64,000 nucleotides of DNA. Source: Atlantibacter sp032075065 (lineage in GTDB: Bacteria > Pseudomonadota > Gammaproteobacteria > Enterobacterales > Enterobacteriaceae). Where the stretch lies: assembly GCF_032075065.1 (NCBI RefSeq), contig NZ_DAMAZC010000001.1:9356-73355 (forward strand), read 5' to 3'. The position numbers were made by a program, and so were the translations under genes. The notes beneath the pieces were generated by a model. It made no database searches, was not told the origin of the DNA, and worked only from the letters and a program-made list of their open reading frames with translations. Shown here piece by piece: positions 1-8,853 of the stretch (position 1 is its first letter; each line of letters opens with the position of its first letter).

Positions 1-56
1 AGCCACGAGTAGTTTGACGCGATCTTTTATAAGACCCTATTAACAGGATTTTCCCA

Positions 57-629
57 ATGCCAAGAGCAAACGAAATAAAGAAAGGTATGGTTCTCAATTA
101 CAACGGCAAATTGCTGTTGGTGAAAGACATTGATATCCAGGCGCCGAGCGCCCGTGGCGCTGCCACGCTGTACAAAATGCGCTTCTCCGATGTGCGCACC
201 GGCCTGAAAGTGGAAGAACGCTTCAAGGGCGATGATATCGTTGATACCGTCAGCCTGACCCGCCGCTTTGTGAATTTCTCCTACGTTGACGGCAACGAAT
301 ACGTGTTTATGGATGCGGAAGACTACACGCCGTTTATCTTCAACAAAGAGCAGATTGAAGACGAGCTGCTGTTTATTCCTGAAGGCGGTATGCCGGATAT
401 GCAGGTACTGACCTGGGACGAACAGCTGCTGGCGCTGGAACTGCCGCAGACGGTGGATCTGGAAATTGTGGAAACCTCTCCGGGCATTAAAGGCGCTTCC
501 GCCAGCGCCCGCACCAAGCCAGCCAAACTGTCTACCGGCCTGGTGATTCAGGTGCCGGAATACCTGAGCAACGGCGATAAAATCCGCGTCCACATCCCGG
601 AGCGCCGCTATATGGGACGTGCCGATTAA
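57..629 (+). CDS. efpL: Elongation factor P-like protein EfpL (YeiP)
   Basis: 190-residue cytoplasmic EF-P paralogue that helps ribosomes stalled at difficult (proline-rich) peptide bonds. The protein shows the full EF-P layout: an N-terminal KOW-like domain followed by two OB-fold domains, ending in a conserved HIPERRYMGRAD-type tail. The loop tip that carries the modified lysine in true EF-P holds Arg33 here (SARGAA), as in the YeiP/EfpL branch, so beta-lysylation is not expected. The start is the ATG after CAGGA. Monocistronic: a strong hairpin follows immediately. Family assignment is from recognised sequence; the role in rescue is known for E. coli EfpL. Confidence 0.95.
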   Translation: MPRANEIKKGMVLNYNGKLLLVKDIDIQAPSARGAATLYKMRFSDVRTGLKVEERFKGDDIVDTVSLTRRFVNFSYVDGNEYVFMDAEDYTPFIFNKEQIEDELLFIPEGGMPDMQVLTWDEQLLALELPQTVDLEIVETSPGIKGASASARTKPAKLSTGLVIQVPEYLSNGDKIRVHIPERRYMGRAD

Positions 630-637
630 TTAACCAT

Positions 638-668
638 ACAGGGGCAGCGATGCCCCTGTTTGTTATTA
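638..668 (+). terminator. Rho-independent terminator after efpL
   Basis: Perfect 8-bp stem ACAGGGGC/GCCCCTGT with a 6-nt loop, followed by TTGTTATTAT. It lies 9 bp after the efpL stop codon and isolates efpL from yeiQ. The rest of the 248-bp gap to yeiQ is AT-rich and shows no gene. Confidence 0.85.
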
Positions 669-877
669 TCCGGTTATTAAATCGATTTAGTCGGCATTTT
701 TCGATAAAAGTTGTTATACCAATTATCAAGCATCTCCTGCCTCAGTTTACCGCCGCCTGGCATCATTGCATGAACCCCTTCACACTCTACAGATTATCCC
801 GGCACACCAATTCACATTGCTGTCGTATAACTTTACACTGGTGATGTTAATTAATGGTTAATCAGGTAAAGCAAACA

Positions 878-2344
878 ATGAAAAACCTCGCTACCGCAAC
901 GCTTCCGCCCGACGTACTGACGCCGGATTACGACCGCAGCGCGCTGAAAAGCCGCATTGTGCATCTCGGCTTCGGCGCGTTTCACCGCGCGCACCAGGCA
1001 TTACTGACGGACCGGGTGTTGCGCAAAAACGGCGGCGACTGGGGGATTTGCGAAATCAGCCTTTTCAGCGGCGATAAGCTGATGGGCGCGCTGCGTGAGC
1101 AGGATCATCTGTTTACCGTGCTGGAAAAAGGCGCGCAGGGAAATACCGCCATTGTGGTTGGCGCGGTTAACGAATGCCTGAATGCAAAGCTGGATGGTCT
1201 TGAGGCCATTATTGAAAAGTTTTGCGAGCCGCAGGTGGCGATTGTTTCCCTGACCATTACCGAAAAAGGCTATTGCATCGATCCGGCCAGCGGGCAGCTT
1301 GATGCGACCAATGAACGCATTATCCATGACCTGGAAAACCCGCATGCCCCGCACTCCGCGCCCGGGCTGCTGGTGGAAGCGCTGGCGCGACGCCAGGCGC
1401 GCGGGCTAAACCCGTTTACCGTGCTGTCATGCGATAACATTCCTGAAAACGGCCACGTGGTGCGCCAGGCGGTGATCGGCATGGCGCAAAAGCGTTCGCC
1501 AGAACTGGCGGAGTGGATCGCGGAACACGTATCCTTCCCGGCCACCATGGTGGATCGCATTGTCCCCGCCGCCACGCCGGAATCCCTTCAGGAGATCAGC
1601 GATATTCTGGGCGTCGAGGATCCGTGCGCCATCAGCGCCGAGCCGTTTATCCAGTGGGTAGTGGAAGATAATTTCGTCGCTGGCCGTCCGGAATGGGATG
1701 CCGTTGGCGTTCAATTGGTCGATGACGTGCTGCCCTGGGAACAGATGAAGCTTAGAATGCTCAACGGCAGCCATTCGTTCCTGGCCTGGCTGGGCTATCT
1801 GGCGGGCTATAAGCATATCTCGGACTGCATGCGAGACGAAAATTTCAAAACCGCCGCCCGCAGGCTGATGCTCAATGAGCAGGCCCCGACGCTGCGCATT
1901 ACCGGCGTGGATTTAACCGCCTATGCCGACAGCCTGATCGAGCGCTTCAGCAATCCGGCGCTGAAGCACCAGACCTGGCAGATTGCGATGGACGGTAGTC
2001 AGAAACTGCCGCAGCGTATGCTCGACGGTATTCGCTGGCATCTGGCCAACGGCGGCGACTGGTCATTACTGGCGCTGGGCGTGGCGGGCTGGATGCGCTA
2101 CGTCAGCGGCGTGGATGATAGCGGCGAGCCGATTGATATCCGCGATCCGCTGGTGGAAAAAATTCGTGCTCAGGTTGAGAAAAGCAGCGAGGACGAGCGC
2201 GTGGAAGCGCTGTTGAGCCTGAAAGAGATTTTCGGTCAGGATCTTCCCGCCAATCCGCTGTTTATCCATACCCTGAAAGCGGCCTGGCACAGCCTGTGCC
2301 GCACCGGCGCGCGCGACGCGGTTGCGCGCCTGGCGCGTCGTTAA
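878..2344 (+). CDS. yeiQ: Mannitol dehydrogenase-family oxidoreductase YeiQ
   Basis: 488-residue polyol/hexuronate dehydrogenase of the long-chain mannitol dehydrogenase family (fructuronate reductase, UxaB/UxuB relatives), expected to be NAD-dependent and cytosolic. The N-terminal nucleotide-binding motif is visible as HLGFGAFHRAHQ, and the family signatures ITEKGYC and KLRMLNGSHS lie in the middle; the lysine in the latter is the usual catalytic region. An upstream in-frame ATG exists at 854, but 878 gives exactly the E. coli YeiQ length and is preceded by AGGTAA. The physiological substrate is not established; mannonate or tagaturonate-like sugars are plausible by family. Confidence 0.9.
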   Translation: MKNLATATLPPDVLTPDYDRSALKSRIVHLGFGAFHRAHQALLTDRVLRKNGGDWGICEISLFSGDKLMGALREQDHLFTVLEKGAQGNTAIVVGAVNECLNAKLDGLEAIIEKFCEPQVAIVSLTITEKGYCIDPASGQLDATNERIIHDLENPHAPHSAPGLLVEALARRQARGLNPFTVLSCDNIPENGHVVRQAVIGMAQKRSPELAEWIAEHVSFPATMVDRIVPAATPESLQEISDILGVEDPCAISAEPFIQWVVEDNFVAGRPEWDAVGVQLVDDVLPWEQMKLRMLNGSHSFLAWLGYLAGYKHISDCMRDENFKTAARRLMLNEQAPTLRITGVDLTAYADSLIERFSNPALKHQTWQIAMDGSQKLPQRMLDGIRWHLANGGDWSLLALGVAGWMRYVSGVDDSGEPIDIRDPLVEKIRAQVEKSSEDERVEALLSLKEIFGQDLPANPLFIHTLKAAWHSLCRTGARDAVARLARR

Positions 2345-2357
2345 TTGCCTTTCTTCC

Positions 2358-2377
2358 GGGGAGCAAATCTGCTCCCC
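2358..2377 (+). terminator. Hairpin terminator after yeiQ
   Basis: GGGGAGCA/TGCTCCCC stem with a 4-nt AATC loop, followed by a pyrimidine-rich CTCTTCTCTTT tract. It separates yeiQ from the GTG-started yeiR. Confidence 0.7.
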
Positions 2378-2465
2378 CTCTTCTCTTTGCCGTCTTTTTT
2401 CGCCAGGATTACCGGCTACACTTTGTTATCGCTTTTTTGCGATATTGATTCGCCAGGAGTCCTGC

Positions 2466-3443
2466 GTGACCAAAACCAACCTCATTACCGGCTTTCTCGG
2501 CAGCGGTAAAACCACCACTATCCTTCATCTGTTAGCCAATAAAGACCCCGCCGAGAAATGGGCGGTACTGGTGAATGAATTTGGCGAAGTAGGCATTGAC
2601 GGCGCGCTGCTGGCCGATAGCGGCGCGTTGCTGAAAGAGATCCCCGGCGGCTGCATGTGCTGCGTAAATGGGTTGCCGATGCAGGTCGGCCTGAATACCC
2701 TGCTGCGCCAGGGTAAACCCGACCGGCTGTTGATTGAACCCACCGGGCTGGGGCACCCTAAACAGATCCTCGATATCCTGACCGCGCCGGTTTACGAGCC
2801 GTGGATCGACCTGCGCGCCACGCTGTGCCTGCTGGACGCCCGTCAGTTGCTGGATCCGCAATACGTCAATAATGATAACTTCCGCGATCAACTGGCCTCC
2901 GCCGACATTATTATCGCCAATAAGCAGGACCGCGCTGACGACGCTGCGCTGAAGGCGCTGGAACAGTGGCAGGAAAGCCACGGCGATAACCGTCAGATCC
3001 TGGTCGCTACCCAGGGGCAGATTGACAACGCGCTGCTTGACGCGCCGCGCCATAACACCCGCGAGCTGCCCTCCAGCCCGGAACACAGTCATTCTCATCC
3101 TTCAGCGCGCGGTTTAGCAGCGCTGAATTTAGCCAGCCACCAGCGCTGGCGGCGTAACCTCAATCAAGGCCAGGGCTATCACGCCTGCGGCTGGATTTTT
3201 GACAGCGAAACGATATTCGACACCATCGGCCTGCTGGAGTGGGCGCGGCTGGCGCCGGTGGATCGGGTCAAGGGCGTAATGCGTATTCCGGAGGGGCTGG
3301 TGCGAATTAACCGTCAGGGCCTGGATTTACATATCGAAACCCAAAACGTCGCGCCGCCGGACAGCCGCATCGAGCTTATTCACAACGATCTGGCCGACTG
3401 GAATGCCCTACAATCAAGTTTGTTGAAGATTCGTTTAAGTTAG
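2466..3443 (+). CDS. yeiR: COG0523 metal-binding GTPase YeiR
   Basis: 325-residue G3E-family P-loop GTPase; E. coli YeiR binds zinc and hydrolyses GTP, suggesting a metallochaperone role in the cytoplasm. Visible motifs are the Walker A GFLGSGKTT at the very N-terminus, the family's CxCC metal motif in GGCMCCVNG, the guanine-specificity motif NKQD, and a histidine-rich EHSHSHP linker before the C-terminal CobW-C domain. The start is GTG at 2466, eight bases after AGGAG; the open frame continues upstream but only this start matches the family N-terminus. lpxT follows after 37 bp, so the two may be co-transcribed. Confidence 0.93.
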   Translation: MTKTNLITGFLGSGKTTTILHLLANKDPAEKWAVLVNEFGEVGIDGALLADSGALLKEIPGGCMCCVNGLPMQVGLNTLLRQGKPDRLLIEPTGLGHPKQILDILTAPVYEPWIDLRATLCLLDARQLLDPQYVNNDNFRDQLASADIIIANKQDRADDAALKALEQWQESHGDNRQILVATQGQIDNALLDAPRHNTRELPSSPEHSHSHPSARGLAALNLASHQRWRRNLNQGQGYHACGWIFDSETIFDTIGLLEWARLAPVDRVKGVMRIPEGLVRINRQGLDLHIETQNVAPPDSRIELIHNDLADWNALQSSLLKIRLS

Positions 3444-3480
3444 TCCGACTAACGTTGCCTGGGTGTAATCTCAGACTGTG

Positions 3481-4185
3481 ATGAAGATCATGAAAACGCG
3501 TCTCCCTCTTATTGTGCTATTGAATATTGTCGGCCTTGCGCTGTTTTTTTCGTGGATGGTGCCGGCAAACCACGGATTCTGGTTCCCCATCGATTCCGCA
3601 ATATTCCATTATTTCAATAACCTGCTGGTAGAGAATCGCGCGTTTTTGTGGCTGGTGGCGATTACTAATAACCGCGCCTTTGACGGGTTTTCGCTGGTAG
3701 CGATGGGGCTGCTGATGCTGTCGTACTGGTTGAAGCAGACGCCGTATGGCCGCCGCCAGATTGTCATTATGGGTGTGGTGATGTTGCTGACGGCGGTCGT
3801 GCTGAATCAGATTGGCCAACAGCTGCCGGTACAGCGTCACAGCCCGACGCTGTTTTTCACCGATATCTATCGGGTAAGCGAGTTGCTCAACATCCCCACT
3901 AAAGACGCCTCGAAGGACAGTTTCCCGGGCGATCATGGGATGATGCTGATGATCTTTTGCGGATTCATGCTGCGCTATTTCGGCGCGCGGGCCTTTGCTA
4001 TTTCCCTGGTTATTTTTGTGGTTTTTTCCCTGCCGCGAATGATGATTGGCGCGCACTGGTTTACCGATATATTCGTAGGTTCGTTATCCGTAATTTTAGT
4101 AGGGCTTCCATGGGTGCTATTAACGCCGCTAAGTGACAAAATAATCACGCAGCTGAACTATTATTTACCCGGTAAGAATAAATAG
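3481..4185 (+). CDS. lpxT: Lipid A 1-diphosphate synthase LpxT
   Basis: About 234-residue inner-membrane PAP2-superfamily enzyme that moves a phosphate from undecaprenyl pyrophosphate to the 1-position of lipid A at the periplasmic face. Six hydrophobic segments are visible. PAP2 motifs occur as KDASKDSFPGDHGMM and PRMMIGAHWFTDI, with the catalytic histidines in GDHG and GAHW. The exact start is uncertain: GTG 3478, ATG 3481 and ATG 3490 are in frame. ATG 3490 would begin MKTRLPL, nearest to the E. coli N-terminus, but none of the three has a good ribosome-binding site. Confidence 0.9.
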   Translation: MKIMKTRLPLIVLLNIVGLALFFSWMVPANHGFWFPIDSAIFHYFNNLLVENRAFLWLVAITNNRAFDGFSLVAMGLLMLSYWLKQTPYGRRQIVIMGVVMLLTAVVLNQIGQQLPVQRHSPTLFFTDIYRVSELLNIPTKDASKDSFPGDHGMMLMIFCGFMLRYFGARAFAISLVIFVVFSLPRMMIGAHWFTDIFVGSLSVILVGLPWVLLTPLSDKIITQLNYYLPGKNK

Positions 4186-4217
4186 AGTCCGAATATTCAG
4201 TAATTGTTCACAAAATA

Positions 4218-4254
4218 AACCGCCATTTGCTGCCTCTGCGTCTGGCGGTTTTTT
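4218..4254 (+). terminator. Terminator after lpxT
   Basis: AACCGCCA/TGGCGGTT 8-bp stem with a 17-nt loop, followed by TTTTTT. It ends the yeiR-lpxT transcription unit. Confidence 0.8.
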
Positions 4255-4617
4255 ATTGCACAACGAAATTTAGCTTAAATAGTAAACACCAAATTTGTCA
4301 TGAAAATGAAATGGTTGCTTATTTTTAACCCACAAATGTTGCGTAATTGTTTAAATATAATTTTTGTTTTTTAACATCACAATTTCTTATAAAAAATCGG
4401 ATAAAAGCTCTCGCCATGCGTGTTTCGATCGGGTACTCTCGATTTCGCTTTGTTGGCAAACGGTTAAATAGTGGCTCATGAGTAATCTTAGTGTGCGTTA
4501 ATCCACATTTTTGCACATCCGGAATTGTCTCATCCCGCCTCGCTAATTAGTCTCGTCACGTTTGGCATTTTTTATAACGATATTTGTCGTTAAGGACTTC
4601 AAGGGAAAATAAACAAC
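4255..4617. promoter_or_regulatory. AT-rich mepS upstream region
   Basis: 363 bp without a credible gene. It is markedly AT-rich and includes a small perfect inverted repeat TAACGA-N6-TCGTTA at 4575-4592, about 25 bp before the mepS start. It presumably holds the mepS promoter(s); I cannot assign -35/-10 elements with confidence. A short antisense open frame here has no ribosome-binding site and resembles nothing I know. Confidence 0.4.
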
Positions 4618-5187
4618 ATGGTCACATCTCAACCGATAGTGAGATATTTCTTGCGGGTAATCCCTGCGATTGCAGTTGCGGTACTGCTTTCAGCTTGTAG
4701 CTCTACCAACACCGCAAAGAACGTGCATTCTGAGACGCATGCAGTTGGCAGTAACGATAGTTTTTTACTGCAAGCCTCTCAGGATGAATTTGAACAGATG
4801 GTCCGTACAGTCGATATCAAATCGCGCTTAATGGACCAGTACGCCAGTTGGAAAGGCGTGCGCTATCGCCTCGGCGGCAGCACCCGTAGCGGCATTGATT
4901 GCTCCGGTTTTGTGCAGCGTACCTTCCGTGAACAATTTGGTTTAGAACTGCCGCGTTCAACTTACGAACAGCAGGAAATGGGTAAACATATTTCCCGCAA
5001 CGGCTTACGCACCGGCGATCTGGTGCTGTTCCGCGCAGGCTCAACTGGCCGCCACGTCGGTATCTATATCGGCAATAACCAGTTCGTTCATGCGTCTACC
5101 AGCAGCGGCGTTGTCATTTCCAGCATGGATGAGCCCTACTGGAACAAGCGCTACAATGAAGCGCGCCGCGTACTGACCCGCACTTAA
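4618..5187 (+). CDS. mepS: Murein DD-endopeptidase MepS (Spr)
   Basis: 189-residue outer-membrane lipoprotein that cleaves D-Ala-mDAP crosslinks so that the cell wall can expand. A type II signal peptide ends in the lipobox LLSAC with the lipidated cysteine at residue 27. The NlpC/P60 domain has Cys95 (DCSGF), His146 (GRHVGIY) and His158 (FVHAS); these correspond to the C68/H119/H131 triad of mature E. coli MepS. In E. coli the protein is controlled post-translationally by NlpI-Prc proteolysis. Monocistronic here, with its own terminator. Confidence 0.96.
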   Translation: MVTSQPIVRYFLRVIPAIAVAVLLSACSSTNTAKNVHSETHAVGSNDSFLLQASQDEFEQMVRTVDIKSRLMDQYASWKGVRYRLGGSTRSGIDCSGFVQRTFREQFGLELPRSTYEQQEMGKHISRNGLRTGDLVLFRAGSTGRHVGIYIGNNQFVHASTSSGVVISSMDEPYWNKRYNEARRVLTRT

Positions 5188-5233
5188 TCTTGTTGCCAGC
5201 TTCCCTTGGCTGTCCCAACAGATATCATTCAAC

Positions 5234-5258
5234 AAAACGCTGCTCCGGCAGCGTTTTT
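5234..5258 (+). terminator. Terminator after mepS
   Basis: AAAACGCTGC/GCAGCGTTTT 10-bp stem with a TCCG tetraloop and trailing T residues. Confidence 0.85.
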
Positions 5259-5353
5259 GTTTGCCGCAAACACCGCGATCGCACCTTTCACTAACCAGGT
5301 TATATTTTCAGGGAACACCACCCACTTACGACGACCACAGAGAGCCTCCCGGG

Positions 5354-6919
5354 ATGAGAGCAGCCAATATCTTTGAGCGCTATCTGACGACGCCACGGAA
5401 AATGATCGTGACGAGCATCATGGTCGGCGTCGTCCTGGCGATAACAACTTCCGCGCTTTACGCCCTGTGGCTACACCACAAGCGCGAACAGGGCTATGAC
5501 ATACTGACTCAAGGCGTACAACGCTACGTGCGCGATTACTTTTACGATCTCGAAGCGGTTGCCGATACGCTACAGCCGTTGACTCAGTCAGGATGTAACC
5601 ACGTCTCTGCCGATCTCACCTCGCGTGCGGCGTTCAATATCAACGTTCGCGCCTTCGTGCTGGTCAATAACGATACGGCCTACTGCTCATCGGCAACCGG
5701 CAGTATGTCGGAACCCATGGCGAAACTGGCCCCGGCAATCGATACCCATCAAAAGGTCGATTTAGAAATCATGCCAGGTACGCCGATGATGCCCGGCAAA
5801 CCGACTATCGCTATCTGGTATCAGAACCCCGCTAACGCGCAGCGCGGGATATTCACGACGCTGAATGTCAATTTAACGCCCTATCTGCTGTTCACCTCGC
5901 GCCATCGCGATGCGGCAAGCGTGGCGCTGGTGATCGGCGATAAAGCCATTAGCACGGCGTCGCCCGGCGTTCATACCGTCGCCAGCCTGGCATCGCCGCC
6001 CTTGCGTATCGCCACCCTGCCGGATTACCCCATCAAGCTTTTTATTTATGGCAGAACCTGGTCCCGGGAAGATATTGCGCTGTCGGTCCTGTCGGGGATT
6101 TTGTCTGGCGCGCTCGGCGGATGCCTGTGCGGATATTTGCTGTATGTCCGTCAGCGCTCCGGTAAGGAGATCCTGCAAGGCATACGCCGCAATCAGTTTT
6201 ATATTGTCTGGCAACCGGTGGTGGAATCGAAAAATCTCACCATGACCGGCGCAGAGGTGCTGATGCGCTGGGAACACCCCACGGCGGGCGCTATCCCCCC
6301 TGACGCGTTTATCAATTTTGCCGAAGCCCAGCAGCTTATTGTTCCGCTGACCCGCCATCTGTTTAAACTGATTGCCAAAGAGGCCCCGCTATTGATGGAT
6401 ATCCTGCCCCAGGGCGCGAAGCTCGGCGTTAACATCGCGCCGGGGCATCTACATTCACCGGGGTTTAAAGAGGATATTCGCCAGTTCGCCGCCTCGCTGC
6501 CCGACAACTATTTCCAGATCGTCTTTGAAATTACCGAACGGGATATGATCCAGGAAAAAGAAGCGATATCGCTATTTGCGTGGCTGCACCAGCAAGGATT
6601 TGAGATCGCCGTGGATGATTTCGGCACCGGCCACAGCGCGCTGATATACCTGGAGCGCTTTACCATGGATTACCTGAAAATCGATCGCGGTTTCGTTAAC
6701 GCCATCGGTACCGAAACGGTTACCTCGCCGGTGCTGGATGCGGTGATCACCCTCGCCCGCCGGTTAAACATGACGACCGTCGCCGAGGGGGTGGAAACCT
6801 GGGAACAGACCAAATGGCTGCGCGATCGCGGGGTGAATTACCTGCAAGGATTTTTCTTTTCCCGCCCGGTACGCGTGGCACAGCTTATCGACTGGCAGCG
6901 CCAGCGTTCGGGTAAATAA
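5354..6919 (+). CDS. pdeN: c-di-GMP phosphodiesterase PdeN (Rtn)
   Basis: 521-residue inner-membrane EAL-domain protein. An N-terminal membrane segment is followed by a periplasmic CSS-motif domain (cysteines in SGCNH and YCSSATG), a second membrane segment around residues 240-265, and a cytoplasmic EAL domain. The EAL signature appears as EVLMRW, as in E. coli PdeN, with NIAPGHL, FEITERD, AVDDFGTGHS, DYLKID and VAEGVE all present, so catalytic competence is expected. In this family the CSS disulfide couples periplasmic redox state to activity. The start at 5354 gives a length close to E. coli's 518 residues; the upstream in-frame ATG at 5261 overlaps the mepS terminator. Confidence 0.92.
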   Translation: MRAANIFERYLTTPRKMIVTSIMVGVVLAITTSALYALWLHHKREQGYDILTQGVQRYVRDYFYDLEAVADTLQPLTQSGCNHVSADLTSRAAFNINVRAFVLVNNDTAYCSSATGSMSEPMAKLAPAIDTHQKVDLEIMPGTPMMPGKPTIAIWYQNPANAQRGIFTTLNVNLTPYLLFTSRHRDAASVALVIGDKAISTASPGVHTVASLASPPLRIATLPDYPIKLFIYGRTWSREDIALSVLSGILSGALGGCLCGYLLYVRQRSGKEILQGIRRNQFYIVWQPVVESKNLTMTGAEVLMRWEHPTAGAIPPDAFINFAEAQQLIVPLTRHLFKLIAKEAPLLMDILPQGAKLGVNIAPGHLHSPGFKEDIRQFAASLPDNYFQIVFEITERDMIQEKEAISLFAWLHQQGFEIAVDDFGTGHSALIYLERFTMDYLKIDRGFVNAIGTETVTSPVLDAVITLARRLNMTTVAEGVETWEQTKWLRDRGVNYLQGFFFSRPVRVAQLIDWQRQRSGK

Positions 6920-7038
6920 CCGATTCCGCGAGATTGTCGGGACATTTATTTCACAATCTCGCGCCCCTCACTTATTATTCACAGACAACAGCTTAGCCCG
7001 GCGGCAGCGCCGGGATAACTACAGGATCACGCCATCGT

Positions 7039-8844
7039 ATGCTTGCGCGCGCACTGATTTTACTGCTTAGCCTGATAAGCAGCGTGGGGTACACACAAGA
7101 TATCAAAGAGAGCTATTCGCTGGCGGTGTTGGGCGAACCGAAATACGCCGTGGATTTTACCCACTTTGACTATGTCGACCCTGCCGCGCCCAAGGGCGGC
7201 AATATCACGCTTTCCAGTATCGGCACCTTCGATAATTTTAACCGCTACGCCCTGCGCGGCAATGCGGCGGTGCGCACCGAAAACCTTTACGACGCGCTGT
7301 TTACCACCTCCGACGACGAACCGGCCAGCTACTATCCGCTGATTGCCGAGCGGGTACGCTATCCGGATAACTACGCCTGGGCGGAAGTCGAAATGAATCC
7401 ACGCGCCCGCTTTCACGACGGCAGCCCGATTACCGCCGAGGATGTCGCCTTCACCTTCTCAAAATTTATGACCGAAGGCGTGCCCCAGTTCCGGATTTAC
7501 TACAAAGGCGCGACGGTCAAAGCCATCGCGCCGCTGACGGTGCGCATTGAACTCGCCACGCCGGGTAAAGAGAACCTGCTGGGGCTGTTTTCCCTGCCCG
7601 TGATGCCGAAAGCGTTCTGGAAAGATCATAAGCTGAGCGATCCGCTTTCTACCCCGCCGCTGGCGAGCGGCCCATATAAAATCACCGCCTGGAAAATGGG
7701 CCAGTACGTAACGTATTCGCGGGTGAAAGATTACTGGGGCGCAAATCTGCCGGTAAACCGCGGGCGCTGGAACTTCGACACAATCCGCTACGATTACTAC
7801 CTCGACGATAACGTGGCGTTCGAGGCATTCAAGGCCGGCGCGTTTGATTTCCGTAGTGAAGTCAGCGCCAAAAACTGGGCTACCCGCTATATCGGCAAAA
7901 ACTTCGACAATCAGTACATCGTCAAAGATGAGAAGAAAAGCGAGGCGGCCACCGATACCCGCTGGCTGGCGTTCAATATCCAACGGCCCCAGTTTGCTGA
8001 CCGCCGGGTGCGCGAGGCCATCACTCTGGCATTTGATTTTGAATGGATGAATAAGGCCCTGTTTTATAATGCCTACAGCCGCGCCAACAGCTATTTCCAG
8101 AATACCGAATACGCCGCGCGCGATTATCCCAAAGCCGATGAGCTGGTGCTGTTGGCCCCGATGAAAGCCGACCTACCGCCAGAGGTGTTCACTTCAATCT
8201 ATCAACCGCCGGTTTCCAGAGCCGATGGCTTCGACCGCGACAATCTGCTGAAAGCCATCGACCTGCTGAAGCAGGCGGGCTGGGAGCTGAAAAACCAAAA
8301 GCTGGTGAACGTGAAAACCGGCCAGCCGTTCAGCTTTGAGCTGCTGCTCTCCTCTGGCGGCAACAACCAGTGGGTGCTGCCATTCCAGAATAATCTCGAA
8401 CGCCTGGGCATTACGCTAAATATTCGCCAGGTGGATAACTCACAGATCACCAACCGGCTGCGCACCCGTGACTACGACATGATGCCGTCGCTGTGGCGCG
8501 CCATGCCGTGGCCAAGCTCCGATCTGCAAATCTCCTGGGCATCGGAATACATCGATTCCACCTATAACGCGCCCGGCGTAAAAAGCCCGGTGGTGGATAA
8601 ACTGATCGCGCAGATTATGGCCAGTCAGGGCGATAAACAGAAACTGCTGCCGCTAGGCCGTGCGCTGGACCGTGTCCTCACCTGGAACTTCTATATGCTG
8701 CCCATGTGGTATATGTCCTCTGACCGTTACGCTTACTGGGATAAGTTTTCCCATCCAGTGCTAGCGCCCGTCTATTCCCTGGGTTTCGATACCTGGTGGT
8801 ATGACGTTAACCGGGCGGAAAAATTGCCCGCCGCACGGCGTTAA
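7039..8844 (+). CDS. yejA: YejA periplasmic oligopeptide-binding protein
   Basis: 601-residue solute-binding protein (SBP family 5) of the YejABEF peptide importer. The N-terminal signal peptide is roughly residues 1-19 (hydrophobic LARALILLLSLISSVGYTQ). Family features include DPAAPKGG, the LYDALF segment, RFHDGSPITAEDV and a long C-terminal lobe ending in tryptophan-rich strands. In E. coli this system imports microcin C and other formylated or basic peptides. It is the first gene of a four-gene operon: yejB starts 9 bp after its stop. Confidence 0.94.
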   Translation: MLARALILLLSLISSVGYTQDIKESYSLAVLGEPKYAVDFTHFDYVDPAAPKGGNITLSSIGTFDNFNRYALRGNAAVRTENLYDALFTTSDDEPASYYPLIAERVRYPDNYAWAEVEMNPRARFHDGSPITAEDVAFTFSKFMTEGVPQFRIYYKGATVKAIAPLTVRIELATPGKENLLGLFSLPVMPKAFWKDHKLSDPLSTPPLASGPYKITAWKMGQYVTYSRVKDYWGANLPVNRGRWNFDTIRYDYYLDDNVAFEAFKAGAFDFRSEVSAKNWATRYIGKNFDNQYIVKDEKKSEAATDTRWLAFNIQRPQFADRRVREAITLAFDFEWMNKALFYNAYSRANSYFQNTEYAARDYPKADELVLLAPMKADLPPEVFTSIYQPPVSRADGFDRDNLLKAIDLLKQAGWELKNQKLVNVKTGQPFSFELLLSSGGNNQWVLPFQNNLERLGITLNIRQVDNSQITNRLRTRDYDMMPSLWRAMPWPSSDLQISWASEYIDSTYNAPGVKSPVVDKLIAQIMASQGDKQKLLPLGRALDRVLTWNFYMLPMWYMSSDRYAYWDKFSHPVLAPVYSLGFDTWWYDVNRAEKLPAARR

Positions 8845-8853
8845 GGAGCGACG

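Noticed and set aside
4325..4516. 63-codon minus-strand open frame upstream of mepS
   Set aside because: No Shine-Dalgarno and composition of AT-rich intergenic DNA; no known protein resembles it.
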